Assembly: GCF_033110285.1 (NCBI RefSeq) | Contig: NZ_CP136995.1 | Location: 558,001-622,000 of the forward strand | Length of the DNA stretch: 64,000 nt | Direction: 5' to 3' | From: Ottowia sp. SB7-C50 | GTDB taxonomy: Bacteria > Pseudomonadota > Gammaproteobacteria > Burkholderiales > Burkholderiaceae_C | In this document: positions 26,933-35,349 of the stretch, piece by piece | How the letters are laid out: every line of letters begins with the position of its first letter | How positions within the stretch are numbered: the first letter of the stretch is position 1 | Made by a program: the position numbers and the translations under genes | Notes under the pieces: generated by a model | What the model saw: the letters and a program-made list of their open reading frames with translations, nothing else | What the model was told of the DNA's origin: nothing | The model's database searches: none

Positions 26933-28087
26933 TGACCGCCGACGAGTTGCGCGAGGCACGCGACGCGCTGAGCGCCACGGTCGAGCGCTTTGCCCGCAGC
27001 GAAATCGCGCCGCACGTCACCGCCTGGGACGCGGCGGGTGAATTCCCGCGCGTGCTGTACCGCCGCGCGGCCGAACTGGGTTTGCTGGGCCTGGGCTACC
27101 CGGAGGAATACGGCGGCACACCCGCGCCGCATGCGCTGCGGCTGCCGATGTGGGTCAACCTGTGCCGCTACGGCGGCAGCGGCGGCGTGCTGGCCAGCCT
27201 GCTGTCGCACAACATCGGCCTGCCGCCGGTGGCGGCGTTGGGCAGTGAGGCCATCAAGCGCGAAGTGATCCCGCCTGTGCTGGCGGGTGAGCGAATCGCG
27301 GCGCTGGCGATCACGGAGCCGGGTGGCGGTTCGGACGTGGCTGCGCTTGCTACCCGCGCAAGGCGTGACGGCAATGACTACGTGGTCGACGGAGAGAAGA
27401 TTTTCATCACCTCGGGCATGCGCGCCGACTGGATCACGGTGGCGGTGCGCACGGGTGATGGCAAGGGCGCGAAGGACATCTCGCTGCTGCTTGTGCCTGG
27501 CGACAGCCCCGGCCTGAGCCGCACCCGACTCGACAAGATGGGCTGGCAATGCTCCGACACCGCACAGCTGCGCTTCGATGGCGTGCGCGTGCCGGCGCGC
27601 TATCTGCTGGGCGAAGAAGGCACAGGCTTCAAGGCCATCATGAGCAATTTCAATGGCGAGCGCTTTGGCATCGCTGCCGCCGCGCTGGGTTTTTCCATGG
27701 CCTGCTACGACGAGGCGCTGGCCTGGGCGCAGCAGCGCAAGACTTTCGGCAGCCCGCTGGTCGGCCACCAGGTCGTGCGCCACAAGCTCATCGACATGCA
27801 GCAGCGTATCCGCTCCACGGCCGCATGGCTGGAACAAGTCGCCGCACGTGCCGACGCGGGCGATACCGGCGCCGATTGGGTGGGTGAGGTCTGCGTGCTG
27901 AAGAACCACGCCACGCAGACGATGCAGTTCTGCGCCGACGCTGGCGTGCAGATTCTGGGCGGCATGGGCTACATGCGCGGCACGGTGTGCGAGCGCATCT
28001 ACCGCGAAGTCAAGGTGCTGACGATTGGCGGCGGCACCGAGGAAATCATGAAAGACCTCGCGGCACGGCAGTGGGGGGGTTGTGTGA
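26929..28087 (+). CDS. acyl-CoA dehydrogenase, second copy, frameshifted at the end as given
   Basis: A ~385-residue acyl-CoA dehydrogenase: ALAITEPGGGSDVAAL (~residue 121), KIFITSGMRADWI (~157), QQRKTFGSPLVGHQVVRHKL (~267) and ILGGMGYMRGTVCERIYREV, then IGGGTEEIM near the C-terminus. As written the frame runs through intergenic repeats to 28347. Removing one G from the G7 run at 28073-28079 gives a normal end (QWGVV) with TGA at 28085-28087, so the extension is an artefact. The start overlaps the AtuF-like stop. It may share work with the first dehydrogenase or act on the shortened branched acyl-CoA. Confidence 0.82.
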
Positions 28088-28114
28088 AGCCTGCGCAGAC
28101 CCACCTCCGAACAG

Positions 28115-28321
28115 CCGGGCGCGAAGGGTGCGCGAAGGACGCAAAAGGAAAAACCAGATGTGGTGGGCTGATCTTTAGGTATGCACCGCGCCTCGCATCC
28201 GTCGTTCCCGCGCAGGCGGGAATCCATGTCGCCAACCGGCGCTGCGCGGATGATGTGACCGTGGATTCCCGCCTGCGCGGGAATGACGAAGAATTGTTTT
28301 CGCGTCCTTCGCGTCCGGTTG
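28115..28321. repeat. composite nested repeat (GCGTCCTTCGCG family copy 3 with a GGCGGGAAT palindrome inside)
   Basis: The outer part matches the elements at 13833 and 22427 (GGGCGCGAAGGGTGCGCG at the left, CGCGTCCTTCGCGTCCGG at the right). Inside, 28201-28288 is a second inverted repeat whose arms are GTCGTTCCCGCGCAGGCGGG and the near-complement ending GGGAATGACG. This is the common GTCATTCCCGC-type repeat, also seen in part at 20714 and 59266-59330. Confidence 0.82.
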
Positions 28322-28370
28322 TTTTGGTCTTTTGCGACCGACCATAGACCGTTGAACCAGGAACCCACCC

Positions 28371-29252
28371 ATGTCCGACAAAGCCATCATTACCTGTTCC
28401 ATCACTGGCGTGCTGACCGACCCGGCGCAGCACCATGTGCCCGTGACGCCTGAGCAACTGGCGGCCGAGGCGCGGCGCGCTTACGACGCGGGCGCGTCGG
28501 TGGTCCACGTGCACTTTCGTCAGCAGACCCCCGGCAAGGGCCATCTGCCCTCGTGGGACCCGGCGGTGGCAAAGGCCTGTGTGGACGCCATGCGCGCCGC
28601 CTGTCCGGGCCTCATCATCAACCAGACCACCGGCGTGGTGGGGCCGGACTACCAAGGCCCACTGGATTGCCTGCGCGCCACCCGGCCCGAGATGGCGGCC
28701 TGCAATGCCGGCTCACTGAACTACCTGAAGACGCGCAGCGACGGCACCTGGGCCTGGCCGCCGATGCTGTTCGACAACCAGCCGGCGAAGGTGAAGGACT
28801 TTCTCGACGTGATGGCGGAGACTGACACGCTGCCCGAGTTCGAGTGCTTTGACGTCGGCATCGTGCGCTGCGTGGAGATGTACGTGCAGACGGGTATGTA
28901 CGCTGGCTTGCCGGAGTACAACTTCGTCATGGGCGTCGAATCCGGCATGCCCGCCGATGCCGACTTGCTGCCGATCCTCCTCAGGCTGAAGATCAAGGAC
29001 GCGCCCTGGCAAACCACGCTGATCGGCCGCAGCGAGATCTGGCCGGTGCACCGCCGAACGGCTGAGTTGGGCGGGCATTTGCGCAGCGGGTTGGAGGACA
29101 CTTTCTACCTGCCGGATGGCACCAAGGTCACGTCGAACGCCCCATTGATCGAGCAGTTGGCGAGCTATGCGCGCGAGACGGGGCGCGACGTCGCGTCGCC
29201 CGCCGAGGCGCGCGAAATGCTCGGCCTGCAGGCCCAGGATGCTATTAAATAG
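28371..29252 (+). CDS. beta-keto acid cleavage enzyme (BKACE, DUF849 family)
   Basis: A 293-residue TIM-barrel enzyme. CSITGV at the start, the zinc-binding HVHFR (~residues 46-50), INQTTG (~83), a Glu/Ser-containing MGVESGMPAD (~188) and HLRSGLEDTFYLPDG near the C-terminus are the BKACE layout. Family members condense a beta-keto acid with acetyl-CoA and release acetoacetate and a shortened acyl-CoA. In this cluster it could cleave a beta-keto acid formed from the branched or terpenoid chain, or come from a carnitine-like pathway. It follows a repeat-filled gap but lies on the same strand as the atu-like genes. Substrate class unknown. Confidence 0.83.
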   Translation: MSDKAIITCSITGVLTDPAQHHVPVTPEQLAAEARRAYDAGASVVHVHFRQQTPGKGHLPSWDPAVAKACVDAMRAACPGLIINQTTGVVGPDYQGPLDCLRATRPEMAACNAGSLNYLKTRSDGTWAWPPMLFDNQPAKVKDFLDVMAETDTLPEFECFDVGIVRCVEMYVQTGMYAGLPEYNFVMGVESGMPADADLLPILLRLKIKDAPWQTTLIGRSEIWPVHRRTAELGGHLRSGLEDTFYLPDGTKVTSNAPLIEQLASYARETGRDVASPAEAREMLGLQAQDAIK

Positions 29253-29290
29253 ATAGCTTCTGACGCTGATCTGGAAAGCGCCAGCACCGG
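29243..29290 (-). repeat. copy of the dispersed AGCTAT motif (reverse orientation)
   Basis: On the minus strand this reads GGAAAGCG-like sequence only in part, then GAAGCTATCTATTTAATAGC. It overlaps the last codons of the BKACE gene. Confidence 0.45.
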
Positions 29291-29322
29291 TTTTTTATTG
29301 TGATGCTTCAGGAGGTGACGGC

Positions 29323-30228
29323 ATGAACGCACAGTTCGATTTTCGTGATCGCCACGTCGTCGTGTTTGGCGGCACCACGGGCATCAACCTGGGCATTGCA
29401 CAGGCCTTTGCCGCCACGGGTGCGCGCGTCAGTGTGGCCAGCCGCAAACCGGTCAACGTGGATGCGGCGGTGCCGACGCTGGGCGCGCACGGCTTCGGCG
29501 TGGTGGCCGACGTGCGCGATGACGCCAGCGTGTCTGCTGCGCTGGCGGCTTGCGTGGCGCGGCATGGGCCCATCGACGTGCTGGTGTCAGGTGCGGCGGG
29601 CAACTTTCTGGCGGACGTGAACAGCATGTCGTCCAACGCCTTCAAGGTGGTGGTCGACATTGACCTGGTGGGCAGCTTTCATGTGGCGCGGCGTGCGTTC
29701 GAGCATTTGCGCAAGCCGGGCGCCAGCGTCATCTTCATCACCGCGCCGCAATCGACGGTGCCCATGCCGTATCAGGCCCATGTGTGCGCGGCCAAGGCGG
29801 GGGTCGACCAGTTTGCCCGCGTGCTGGCCATCGAGTGGGGCGCGGCGGGCGTGCGCGTCAACGCCATCTCGCCCGGCCCCATCGAAGGCACCGAAGGCAT
29901 GAAGCGCCTGGCGCCGCAAGGCGAGGCCGGCGACCAGATGGTGCGCGACATGGTGCCGCTGGCCCGCATGGGCACGCCCAACGACATCGCGCAGCTGGCG
30001 ATGTTCCTGGGCTCGGATGCGGCCAGCTACATCTCGGGCACTGTCATTGCCTGCGACGGCGGCGCGCAAAGCCAATTGACGCCGATGATCGTCGCCGCGG
30101 CGCGCGGGCATGTCGCGCTGAAGGCAGAAAAAAGCCGCCCGGAGGCGGCTTGGCAGGTCGGGGCCGCGTCAGCGGCCCGAGCCGGTTACTTGAGGTACTC
30201 GGACACAACCTTCCACTTGCCGTCCTGA
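29323..30228 (+). CDS. short-chain dehydrogenase, 2,4-dienoyl-CoA-reductase-like
   Basis: A 301-residue SDR. The nucleotide motif is GGTTGINLGIA (~residue 16) and SGAAGNF (~residue 90) replaces NNAG. The catalytic region reads PYQAHVCAAKAGVD with Lys but no Tyr four residues before it, as in dienoyl-CoA reductases, and is followed by AIEWGAAGVRVNAISPGPI. It could reduce dienoyl-CoA intermediates of unsaturated or terpenoid chains. The last ~35 codons run through the terminator and the end of the convergent receptor gene (43-bp overlap), so the true C-terminus may once have been shorter. Confidence 0.82.
   Translation: MNAQFDFRDRHVVVFGGTTGINLGIAQAFAATGARVSVASRKPVNVDAAVPTLGAHGFGVVADVRDDASVSAALAACVARHGPIDVLVSGAAGNFLADVNSMSSNAFKVVVDIDLVGSFHVARRAFEHLRKPGASVIFITAPQSTVPMPYQAHVCAAKAGVDQFARVLAIEWGAAGVRVNAISPGPIEGTEGMKRLAPQGEAGDQMVRDMVPLARMGTPNDIAQLAMFLGSDAASYISGTVIACDGGAQSQLTPMIVAAARGHVALKAEKSRPEAAWQVGAASAARAGYLRYSDTTFHLPS
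30128..30151 (-). terminator. rho-independent terminator of the Liv-type operon
   Basis: The stem AAGCCGCC/GGCGGCTT (30132-30139 and 30144-30151) has a 4-base loop and, on the minus transcript, is followed by six U (A-run 30128-30133). It lies 35 bp after the stop of the receptor gene at 30186 and inside the C-terminal codons of the convergent SDR. Confidence 0.85.
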
Positions 30229-31349
30229 ATCTGCGACATGCGTGACGTATCGCTGCCCAGGCGCTTGGTGGCGGTGAACGTCTGCGGCGCGCCGCCGAAG
30301 ATGTCGCTCGGGATCGTGATGCTGTCCATCGACTTGATGAAGCTGTCGGTGGTCAGGTTGGGGCCGGCCTTCTGGGCAGCCTGGATGAAGGCATCGATGA
30401 CGCTGTAACCATAGACCGAGAACACCGTCGGGTCGTCGTTGAACTTGGTCTTGTACTTGTTGGCCCAGAAACGGATCGGCTGCGAGGCCTCGTCCAGGTA
30501 CGGGTTCTGCACCGTCATCATGGCGTACAGGCCGTCCATGGGCTTGCCGCCCAGCTTGTGGATGAGGTCGGTGTAGGCGGCGCTTGACCCGAGGAAGGTG
30601 GGGTTGAAGCCGGTCTTGCGCGATTCGCCGATGGTGCCGATGGTCTCGCGGATGATGGTGCCCAGCACGACGAAGTCGCAGCCTGCCGACTTCATGCGCG
30701 CCACCTGCGACGAAAAGTCGGTCGCGGCGCGCTTGAAGCTGGTCTTTTCGGCCAGATCAACGCCGATGCTCTTCAGGCCGGCTTCGGCGCCGCGCAGCAC
30801 TTCCAGACCGAACTCGTCGTCCTGGTAGATGGCACAGGCCTTCTTGGCGCCCTTTTCCTTGTAGAGCTTGGGCGCGCCCAGGCGCACCTGGTCGTAGTAG
30901 GTGGCGGCAAACGAATACTTGAGGCGGTTGTGCGGCTCGTACATCTCGCGCGCAGCCGTCACTGGGAAGAAGCTGATGACGTTCTTGTCGAACAGCACCG
31001 GGAACGTCGCCACGTTCTGCGCCGTGCCGATGTGGCCGACCATGGCGAAGATCTTGTCCTGGTTGACCAGCTTTTGCGCGGCCAGCACGGCGCGCTTGGG
31101 GTCGTAGCCCGAGTCCTCGAACTTCAGGTTGATCTTGCGGCCGTTGATGCCGCCCTGCTCGTTGATCTCGTCCACGCGCAGTTGCATGCCCATACGCAGC
31201 TGCTTGCCGAAGCCGGCCAGCGGGCCGGACAAGTCCTGAATCGAGCCGAGCGTGATCTGGTCCTTGCTGATGCCCTGCGACTGGGCCCAGGCCAGCCCTG
31301 GGACCAACAGGGCAGCAGCGACGAGCTTGGTGATCATTGGCAACTTCAT
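30186..31349 (-). CDS. branched-chain-type ABC transporter substrate-binding protein, paralogue 1
   Basis: A 387-residue periplasmic binding protein (LivJ/LivK family) with a signal peptide ending GLAWAQ (~residue 23). The lobe motif GSIQDLSGPLAGFGKQLRMG (~35-54), EDSGYDPKRAV and QDDEFGLEVLRGAEAG are typical of receptors for amino acids, amides or aromatic/branched acids. It is highly similar along its length to the next gene, so the two are a tandem duplication. It is the last gene of the minus-strand operon that also encodes two permeases, two ATPases and an acyl-CoA ligase, which suggests a carboxylic acid ligand. Confidence 0.9.
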   Translation of the reverse strand: MKLPMITKLVAAALLVPGLAWAQSQGISKDQITLGSIQDLSGPLAGFGKQLRMGMQLRVDEINEQGGINGRKINLKFEDSGYDPKRAVLAAQKLVNQDKIFAMVGHIGTAQNVATFPVLFDKNVISFFPVTAAREMYEPHNRLKYSFAATYYDQVRLGAPKLYKEKGAKKACAIYQDDEFGLEVLRGAEAGLKSIGVDLAEKTSFKRAATDFSSQVARMKSAGCDFVVLGTIIRETIGTIGESRKTGFNPTFLGSSAAYTDLIHKLGGKPMDGLYAMMTVQNPYLDEASQPIRFWANKYKTKFNDDPTVFSVYGYSVIDAFIQAAQKAGPNLTTDSFIKSMDSITIPSDIFGGAPQTFTATKRLGSDTSRMSQIQDGKWKVVSEYLK

Positions 31350-31394
31350 TGAAACGGTCTCCTTTGAACTGAAGGGGGATCGAAAAAAGCGGAA

Positions 31395-32558
31395 TCAGGG
31401 TTTGATGTATTCGGACACGACTTTCCAGCGGCCGTCCTGGATTTGCGACAGACGCGACGTGCCGTTGCCCAGTCGCTTGGTCGGGCTGTAGCTCAGGGCC
31501 GGGCCACCGAACATGTCGGGCTGCGTCGACATCGAGTCCATGGTCTTGATGAAGCTGTCGGTGGTCAGTTGGGGCCCAGTTTTTTGTGCCGCCTGCACGA
31601 ACAGATCCAACAGCGTGTAGCCATAGGCCGAGAAAACGGTGGGGTCTTCGTTGAACTTCGTCTTGTACTTGTTGGCCCAGAAGCGCAGGGGTTGCGACGC
31701 TTCGTCGGTGTAGGGGTTCTGCTGCGTCATGGTGGCGTACAGCCCATCCATGGCCTTGCCGCCGAGCTTGTGGATCAGGTCGGTGTAGGCCGCGGCCGAA
31801 CCAAGGAACACCGGGTTGAAGCCCGTCTTGCGCGATTCGCCAATGGTGCCGATGGTTTCGCGGATCACGGTGCCCAGCACCACCAGGTCGCAGCCACTGG
31901 CCTTCATCTTGGCGACTTGCGACGAGAAGTCGGTCGCCGCGCGTTTGAAGCTGGTCTTTTCGGCCAGCGTACCGCCCAATTCCTTCATGCCGGCTTCGGC
32001 CCCGCGAAGCACTTCCAGGCCGAATTCGTCGTCCTGATAAATCGCGCAGACCTTCTTGGCATTCTTCTCCTTCACCAGGCGCGGTAGCACCGTGTGCATC
32101 TGGTCATAGTAGGAGCTGAGCATGGCGTACTTCAGGCGATGCACCGGCTCGTACATCTCGCGCGCGGCCGTCAGCGGCATGAAGTTGATGACGTTCTTGT
32201 CGAACTGCACCGGAAACGACGCCACGTTGCCCGCCGTGCCCAGGTGTCCCGCCATCAGGAAGATCTTGTCCTGGTTGACCAGCTTCTGCGCCGCCAGCAC
32301 GGCGCGCTTGGGGTCGTAGCCAGAGTCCTCGATCTTGAGCACTACCTTGCGGCCATGGATGCCGCCTTGCTCGTTCACCTCGTCGATGCGCAGCTGCATG
32401 CCGGCGCGCGCCTGCTTGCCGTAGCCGGCCAGCGGCCCCGACAAGTCCTGGATGCTGCCCAGCACGATTTCATTTTTGCTGACACCCTGCTGCGCCATCG
32501 CGCTGGCGGCGGCCAGCACAAGGCTCAAGGTGAGGGCGGTGCGTGCGCCTGCGATCAT
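31395..32558 (-). CDS. branched-chain-type ABC transporter substrate-binding protein, paralogue 2
   Basis: A 387-residue protein from the ATG at 32558, chosen because it yields a signal peptide (TALTLSLVLAAASAMAQ); the in-frame upstream region has no ribosome site. It shares nearly all motifs with paralogue 1 (GSIQDLSGPLAGYGKQARAG, EDSGYDPKRAVLAAQKLVNQ) and differs mainly in surface loops and the C-terminal region. Two receptors for one membrane complex would broaden the ligand range. It is 45 bp upstream of paralogue 1 and behind the acyl-CoA ligase gene in the same operon. Confidence 0.9.
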   Translation of the reverse strand: MIAGARTALTLSLVLAAASAMAQQGVSKNEIVLGSIQDLSGPLAGYGKQARAGMQLRIDEVNEQGGIHGRKVVLKIEDSGYDPKRAVLAAQKLVNQDKIFLMAGHLGTAGNVASFPVQFDKNVINFMPLTAAREMYEPVHRLKYAMLSSYYDQMHTVLPRLVKEKNAKKVCAIYQDDEFGLEVLRGAEAGMKELGGTLAEKTSFKRAATDFSSQVAKMKASGCDLVVLGTVIRETIGTIGESRKTGFNPVFLGSAAAYTDLIHKLGGKAMDGLYATMTQQNPYTDEASQPLRFWANKYKTKFNEDPTVFSAYGYTLLDLFVQAAQKTGPQLTTDSFIKTMDSMSTQPDMFGGPALSYSPTKRLGNGTSRLSQIQDGRWKVVSEYIKP

Positions 32559-32670
32559 GGAAAGTCTCCCGGGTGAAACGCCACTGTGGGCTTCGAGCCA
32601 GATTGTGGGGCGCGGGTTCAAACCGTCGCCTCTGTGATTACCCTGATGCCGCCCGCACGTGCCGGTGCGT

Positions 32671-34527
32671 TCACCGGTACATCGCCTCGATCTGCGGCGC
32701 GTACTTGGTCTGCACCAGCTTGCGCTTGAGCTTCATGGTGGGCGTCAGCTCCTCGTCTTCGGCCGTCAGCTGGGTGTCGAGCAGGAAGAACTTCTTGATC
32801 TGCTCGACGCGCGCGAACTTCTTGTTCACCTCGTCGATCACGCCCTGGATCAGCGCCTGCACCTCGGGCGCGCGCGTCAGGCTGGCGTAGTTCGAGAAAG
32901 GCACGTCGTGGTCCTGAGCGTACTTTTCGACGTTTTCCTGGTCGATCATGATGATGACCGTCAGGTACGGCAGCTTGTCGCCGATGACCACCGCATCGGT
33001 GATGTACGGGCTGAACTTGAGCTCGTTTTCCAGCTCGCTCGGCGTCACGTTCTTGCCGCCGGCCGTGATGATGATGTCCTTCATGCGGTCGGTGATGCGG
33101 AAGAAGCCATCGCCATCCACCGTGCCCACGTCGCCCGTGCGCAGCCAACCATCGGGGGTGAAGGTCTCGGCGGTTTTTTCGGGCAGGTTCAGGTAGCCGG
33201 CGAACACGTTCGGGCCCTTCACCTGGATTTCGCCCGTCTCGGGGTCAAGCCGCACCTGGTTGAAATCGGCCGCCGGGCCAATGCTGCCGGGCTTGATGCG
33301 ATCCGCCGGCACACCAGTGGAGGCGCCGCAGGTTTCCGTCATGCCCCACACCTCGAGCATGGGCAGGCCCAGTGCCAGGTACCACTTGACCAGCTCGGGC
33401 GAAATGGGCGCCGCGCCGGTCACGAGAAAGCGTGCGCGGTGGATGCCGATGAGCTTGCGCACGTTGTTCAGCGCCAGCCAGCGCGCCACGGTGAACCTGG
33501 CCTTCAGGCTGGCCGGCACGGGCTGACCCGCCAGCACGCGCTCGGCAATCTGCTGGCCCACGCCAATGCCCCAGGCGTACACGGCCTGCTGCAGGCGCGT
33601 GCCTTCCTTCAGCGCGATGGCGACGCCGGAGTAGAACTTCTCCCACACGCGCGGCACGGCCGTGAACACGGTGGGCGCGATCTCGCGCACGTTCTCGGGC
33701 ACGGTGTCGGGGTTCTCTACAAAGTTGAGCTTGGCCCCCGTGTAGAGCGAGAAATACTCGCCGCCCATGCGTTCGGCAATGTGGCACAGCGGCAGAAAGC
33801 ACATGCATTCATCCGCGTCGGTGCGCGAAATCAGCGTGTTGTAGCCGCGCACGCTGTAGGTCAGGCCCGCGTGCGTGTGCATGGCCCCCTTCGGCTTGCC
33901 CGTGGTGCCGGACGTGTAGACCAGGATCGCCAGGTCTTCAGGTTTGATGGCCGCCGAGCGGCGCTGCAGTTCATCCGGGTGCGCGGCGTTGTACTGCCGG
34001 CCCAGCTCGCGCAGCGCATCCAGGCTGATGACGTCGGCCTCCTTCAGGTCGCGCAGGCCTTCCATGTCGAAGACGACGATCTTGCGCAGCAGCGGCAACT
34101 GGTCGCGCACTTCCAGCGCCTTGTCGAGCTGCTCGTCGTCCTCGACGAACAGCACGCTGGTGCGCGAGTCCTCGCACAGGTAGTGCACCTGCGCTGGCGC
34201 GTCGGTGGGGTAGATGCCGTTCGACACACCGCCGCACGCCAGCACGGCCAGGTCGGCCAGCACCCATTCCAGGACGGTGTTGGACAGGATGGACGACGTG
34301 TCGCCCGGCGCAAAGCCCAGGCTCATCAGGCCGCCGGCGATTTCGCGCACCGCGTCGGCCACCTGGTTCCAGGTCCAACTGCGCCAGATGCCGAAGTGCT
34401 TCTCGCGCAGCCACACGTTGGGCCCGCGCTGTGCCACGGCGTTCCAAAACATGGCCGGAATGGTGTCGCCGTCGAGCACGCTGGCCGGCTGCGGCTGGAT
34501 GTGTGAAAGATCCCAAAGATTGCTCAT
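32671..34527 (-). CDS. long-chain-type acyl-CoA ligase (AMP-forming)
   Basis: A 618-residue ANL-superfamily ligase. The P-loop is VYTSGTTGKPKGAMHTHAG (~residues 212-230), an adenine-binding stretch is EVWGMTETCG (~residue 390), the hinge DGWLRTGDVG (~462) and RMKDIIITAGGKNVTP (~480); the C-terminus has the acylation Lys region. The type with a long N-terminal domain (FadD15/eukaryotic-like) activates medium or long-chain acids with ATP and CoA. It lies inside the Liv-type operon, 3 bp behind the LivF-like gene, so it probably activates the acid brought in by that transporter. Confidence 0.9.
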   Translation of the reverse strand: MSNLWDLSHIQPQPASVLDGDTIPAMFWNAVAQRGPNVWLREKHFGIWRSWTWNQVADAVREIAGGLMSLGFAPGDTSSILSNTVLEWVLADLAVLACGGVSNGIYPTDAPAQVHYLCEDSRTSVLFVEDDEQLDKALEVRDQLPLLRKIVVFDMEGLRDLKEADVISLDALRELGRQYNAAHPDELQRRSAAIKPEDLAILVYTSGTTGKPKGAMHTHAGLTYSVRGYNTLISRTDADECMCFLPLCHIAERMGGEYFSLYTGAKLNFVENPDTVPENVREIAPTVFTAVPRVWEKFYSGVAIALKEGTRLQQAVYAWGIGVGQQIAERVLAGQPVPASLKARFTVARWLALNNVRKLIGIHRARFLVTGAAPISPELVKWYLALGLPMLEVWGMTETCGASTGVPADRIKPGSIGPAADFNQVRLDPETGEIQVKGPNVFAGYLNLPEKTAETFTPDGWLRTGDVGTVDGDGFFRITDRMKDIIITAGGKNVTPSELENELKFSPYITDAVVIGDKLPYLTVIIMIDQENVEKYAQDHDVPFSNYASLTRAPEVQALIQGVIDEVNKKFARVEQIKKFFLLDTQLTAEDEELTPTMKLKRKLVQTKYAPQIEAMYR

Positions 34528-34530
34528 GCC

Positions 34531-35349
34531 TTATCTCCAGGTTTTCTTCTTCTTCCAGCGCCGTTCGCCGCGCACCCCGGTTTCGGCCATGCCCAGGTAG
34601 AACTCCTTGATGTCTTCCTTTTCGCGCAGCCGCTCGCAGGTGTCTTCCATCACGATGCGGCCGTTTTCCAGCACATAGCCGTAGTCGGCGGCGTTGAGCG
34701 CCATGTTGGCGTTCTGCTCCACCAGCAAAATCGTGGTGCCGCGCTCGCGGTTGATGCGCACCACGATCTCGAAGATTTCCTTGGTGAGCTTTGGGGACAG
34801 GCCCAGGCTGGGCTCGTCCAGCAAAATCAAATCCGGGTTGGCCATCAGCGCCCGGCTGATGGCCAGCATCTGCTGCTGACCGCCGGAGAGCAGGCCGGCG
34901 TCCTGCGCCGCACGTTCTTTCAGGATGGGGAAGTAGCCAAACACCTGTTCCATGTCGCGCGCCACGCCGTCGCGGTCTTGGCGCGTGTAGGCGCCCATCA
35001 CCAGGTTGTCGCGCACGGACAGCAGCGGAAACACCTCGCGCCCCTCGGGCACGTGGCTCAGCCCCTGCTGCACGATGAAGGCCGGGTCGCGCGCCGTGAT
35101 GTCGGCGCCCTTGAACTCGACCGAGCCCTTGCGTGGGTCGATGATGCCGGAGATGGTCTTGAGGATGGTGCTCTTGCCCGCGCCGTTGCTGCCCAGCACG
35201 GTGGCGATCTGCCCGCGCTCCACCTGCAGGCTGACGCCGCGGATCGCCTTGATGGGGCCGTAGGCGCTTTCCACGTTGAGCAGCTTCAACATGGGTTGTA
35301 CCGTTGCTGTATCGGCGCCGGCAGCTACAGAAATCATAGTTGCCGTCAT
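34531..35349 (-). CDS. livF: Liv-type ABC transporter ATPase (LivF family)
   Basis: A 272-residue ATP-binding protein: Walker A GSNGAGKST (~residue 53), signature LLSGGQQQMLAISRAL (~155), Walker B LILLDEPSLGLSP (~175) and the H-loop in TTILLVEQNANMAL (~208). LivF proteins pair with LivG to drive uptake through LivHM. The C-terminus has an unusual basic tail (RRWKKKKTWR). It overlaps livG by 4 bp and is followed by the acyl-CoA ligase gene. The start at 35349 gives a ~19-residue N-terminal extension before the conserved MLKLLNVE; an internal ATG there is possible. Confidence 0.9.
   Translation of the reverse strand: MTATMISVAAGADTATVQPMLKLLNVESAYGPIKAIRGVSLQVERGQIATVLGSNGAGKSTILKTISGIIDPRKGSVEFKGADITARDPAFIVQQGLSHVPEGREVFPLLSVRDNLVMGAYTRQDRDGVARDMEQVFGYFPILKERAAQDAGLLSGGQQQMLAISRALMANPDLILLDEPSLGLSPKLTKEIFEIVVRINRERGTTILLVEQNANMALNAADYGYVLENGRIVMEDTCERLREKEDIKEFYLGMAETGVRGERRWKKKKTWR

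Noticed and set aside
28088..28347. C-terminal extension of the second acyl-CoA dehydrogenase
   Set aside because: It encodes intergenic repeat sequence and disappears when one G is removed from the run at 28073-28079.
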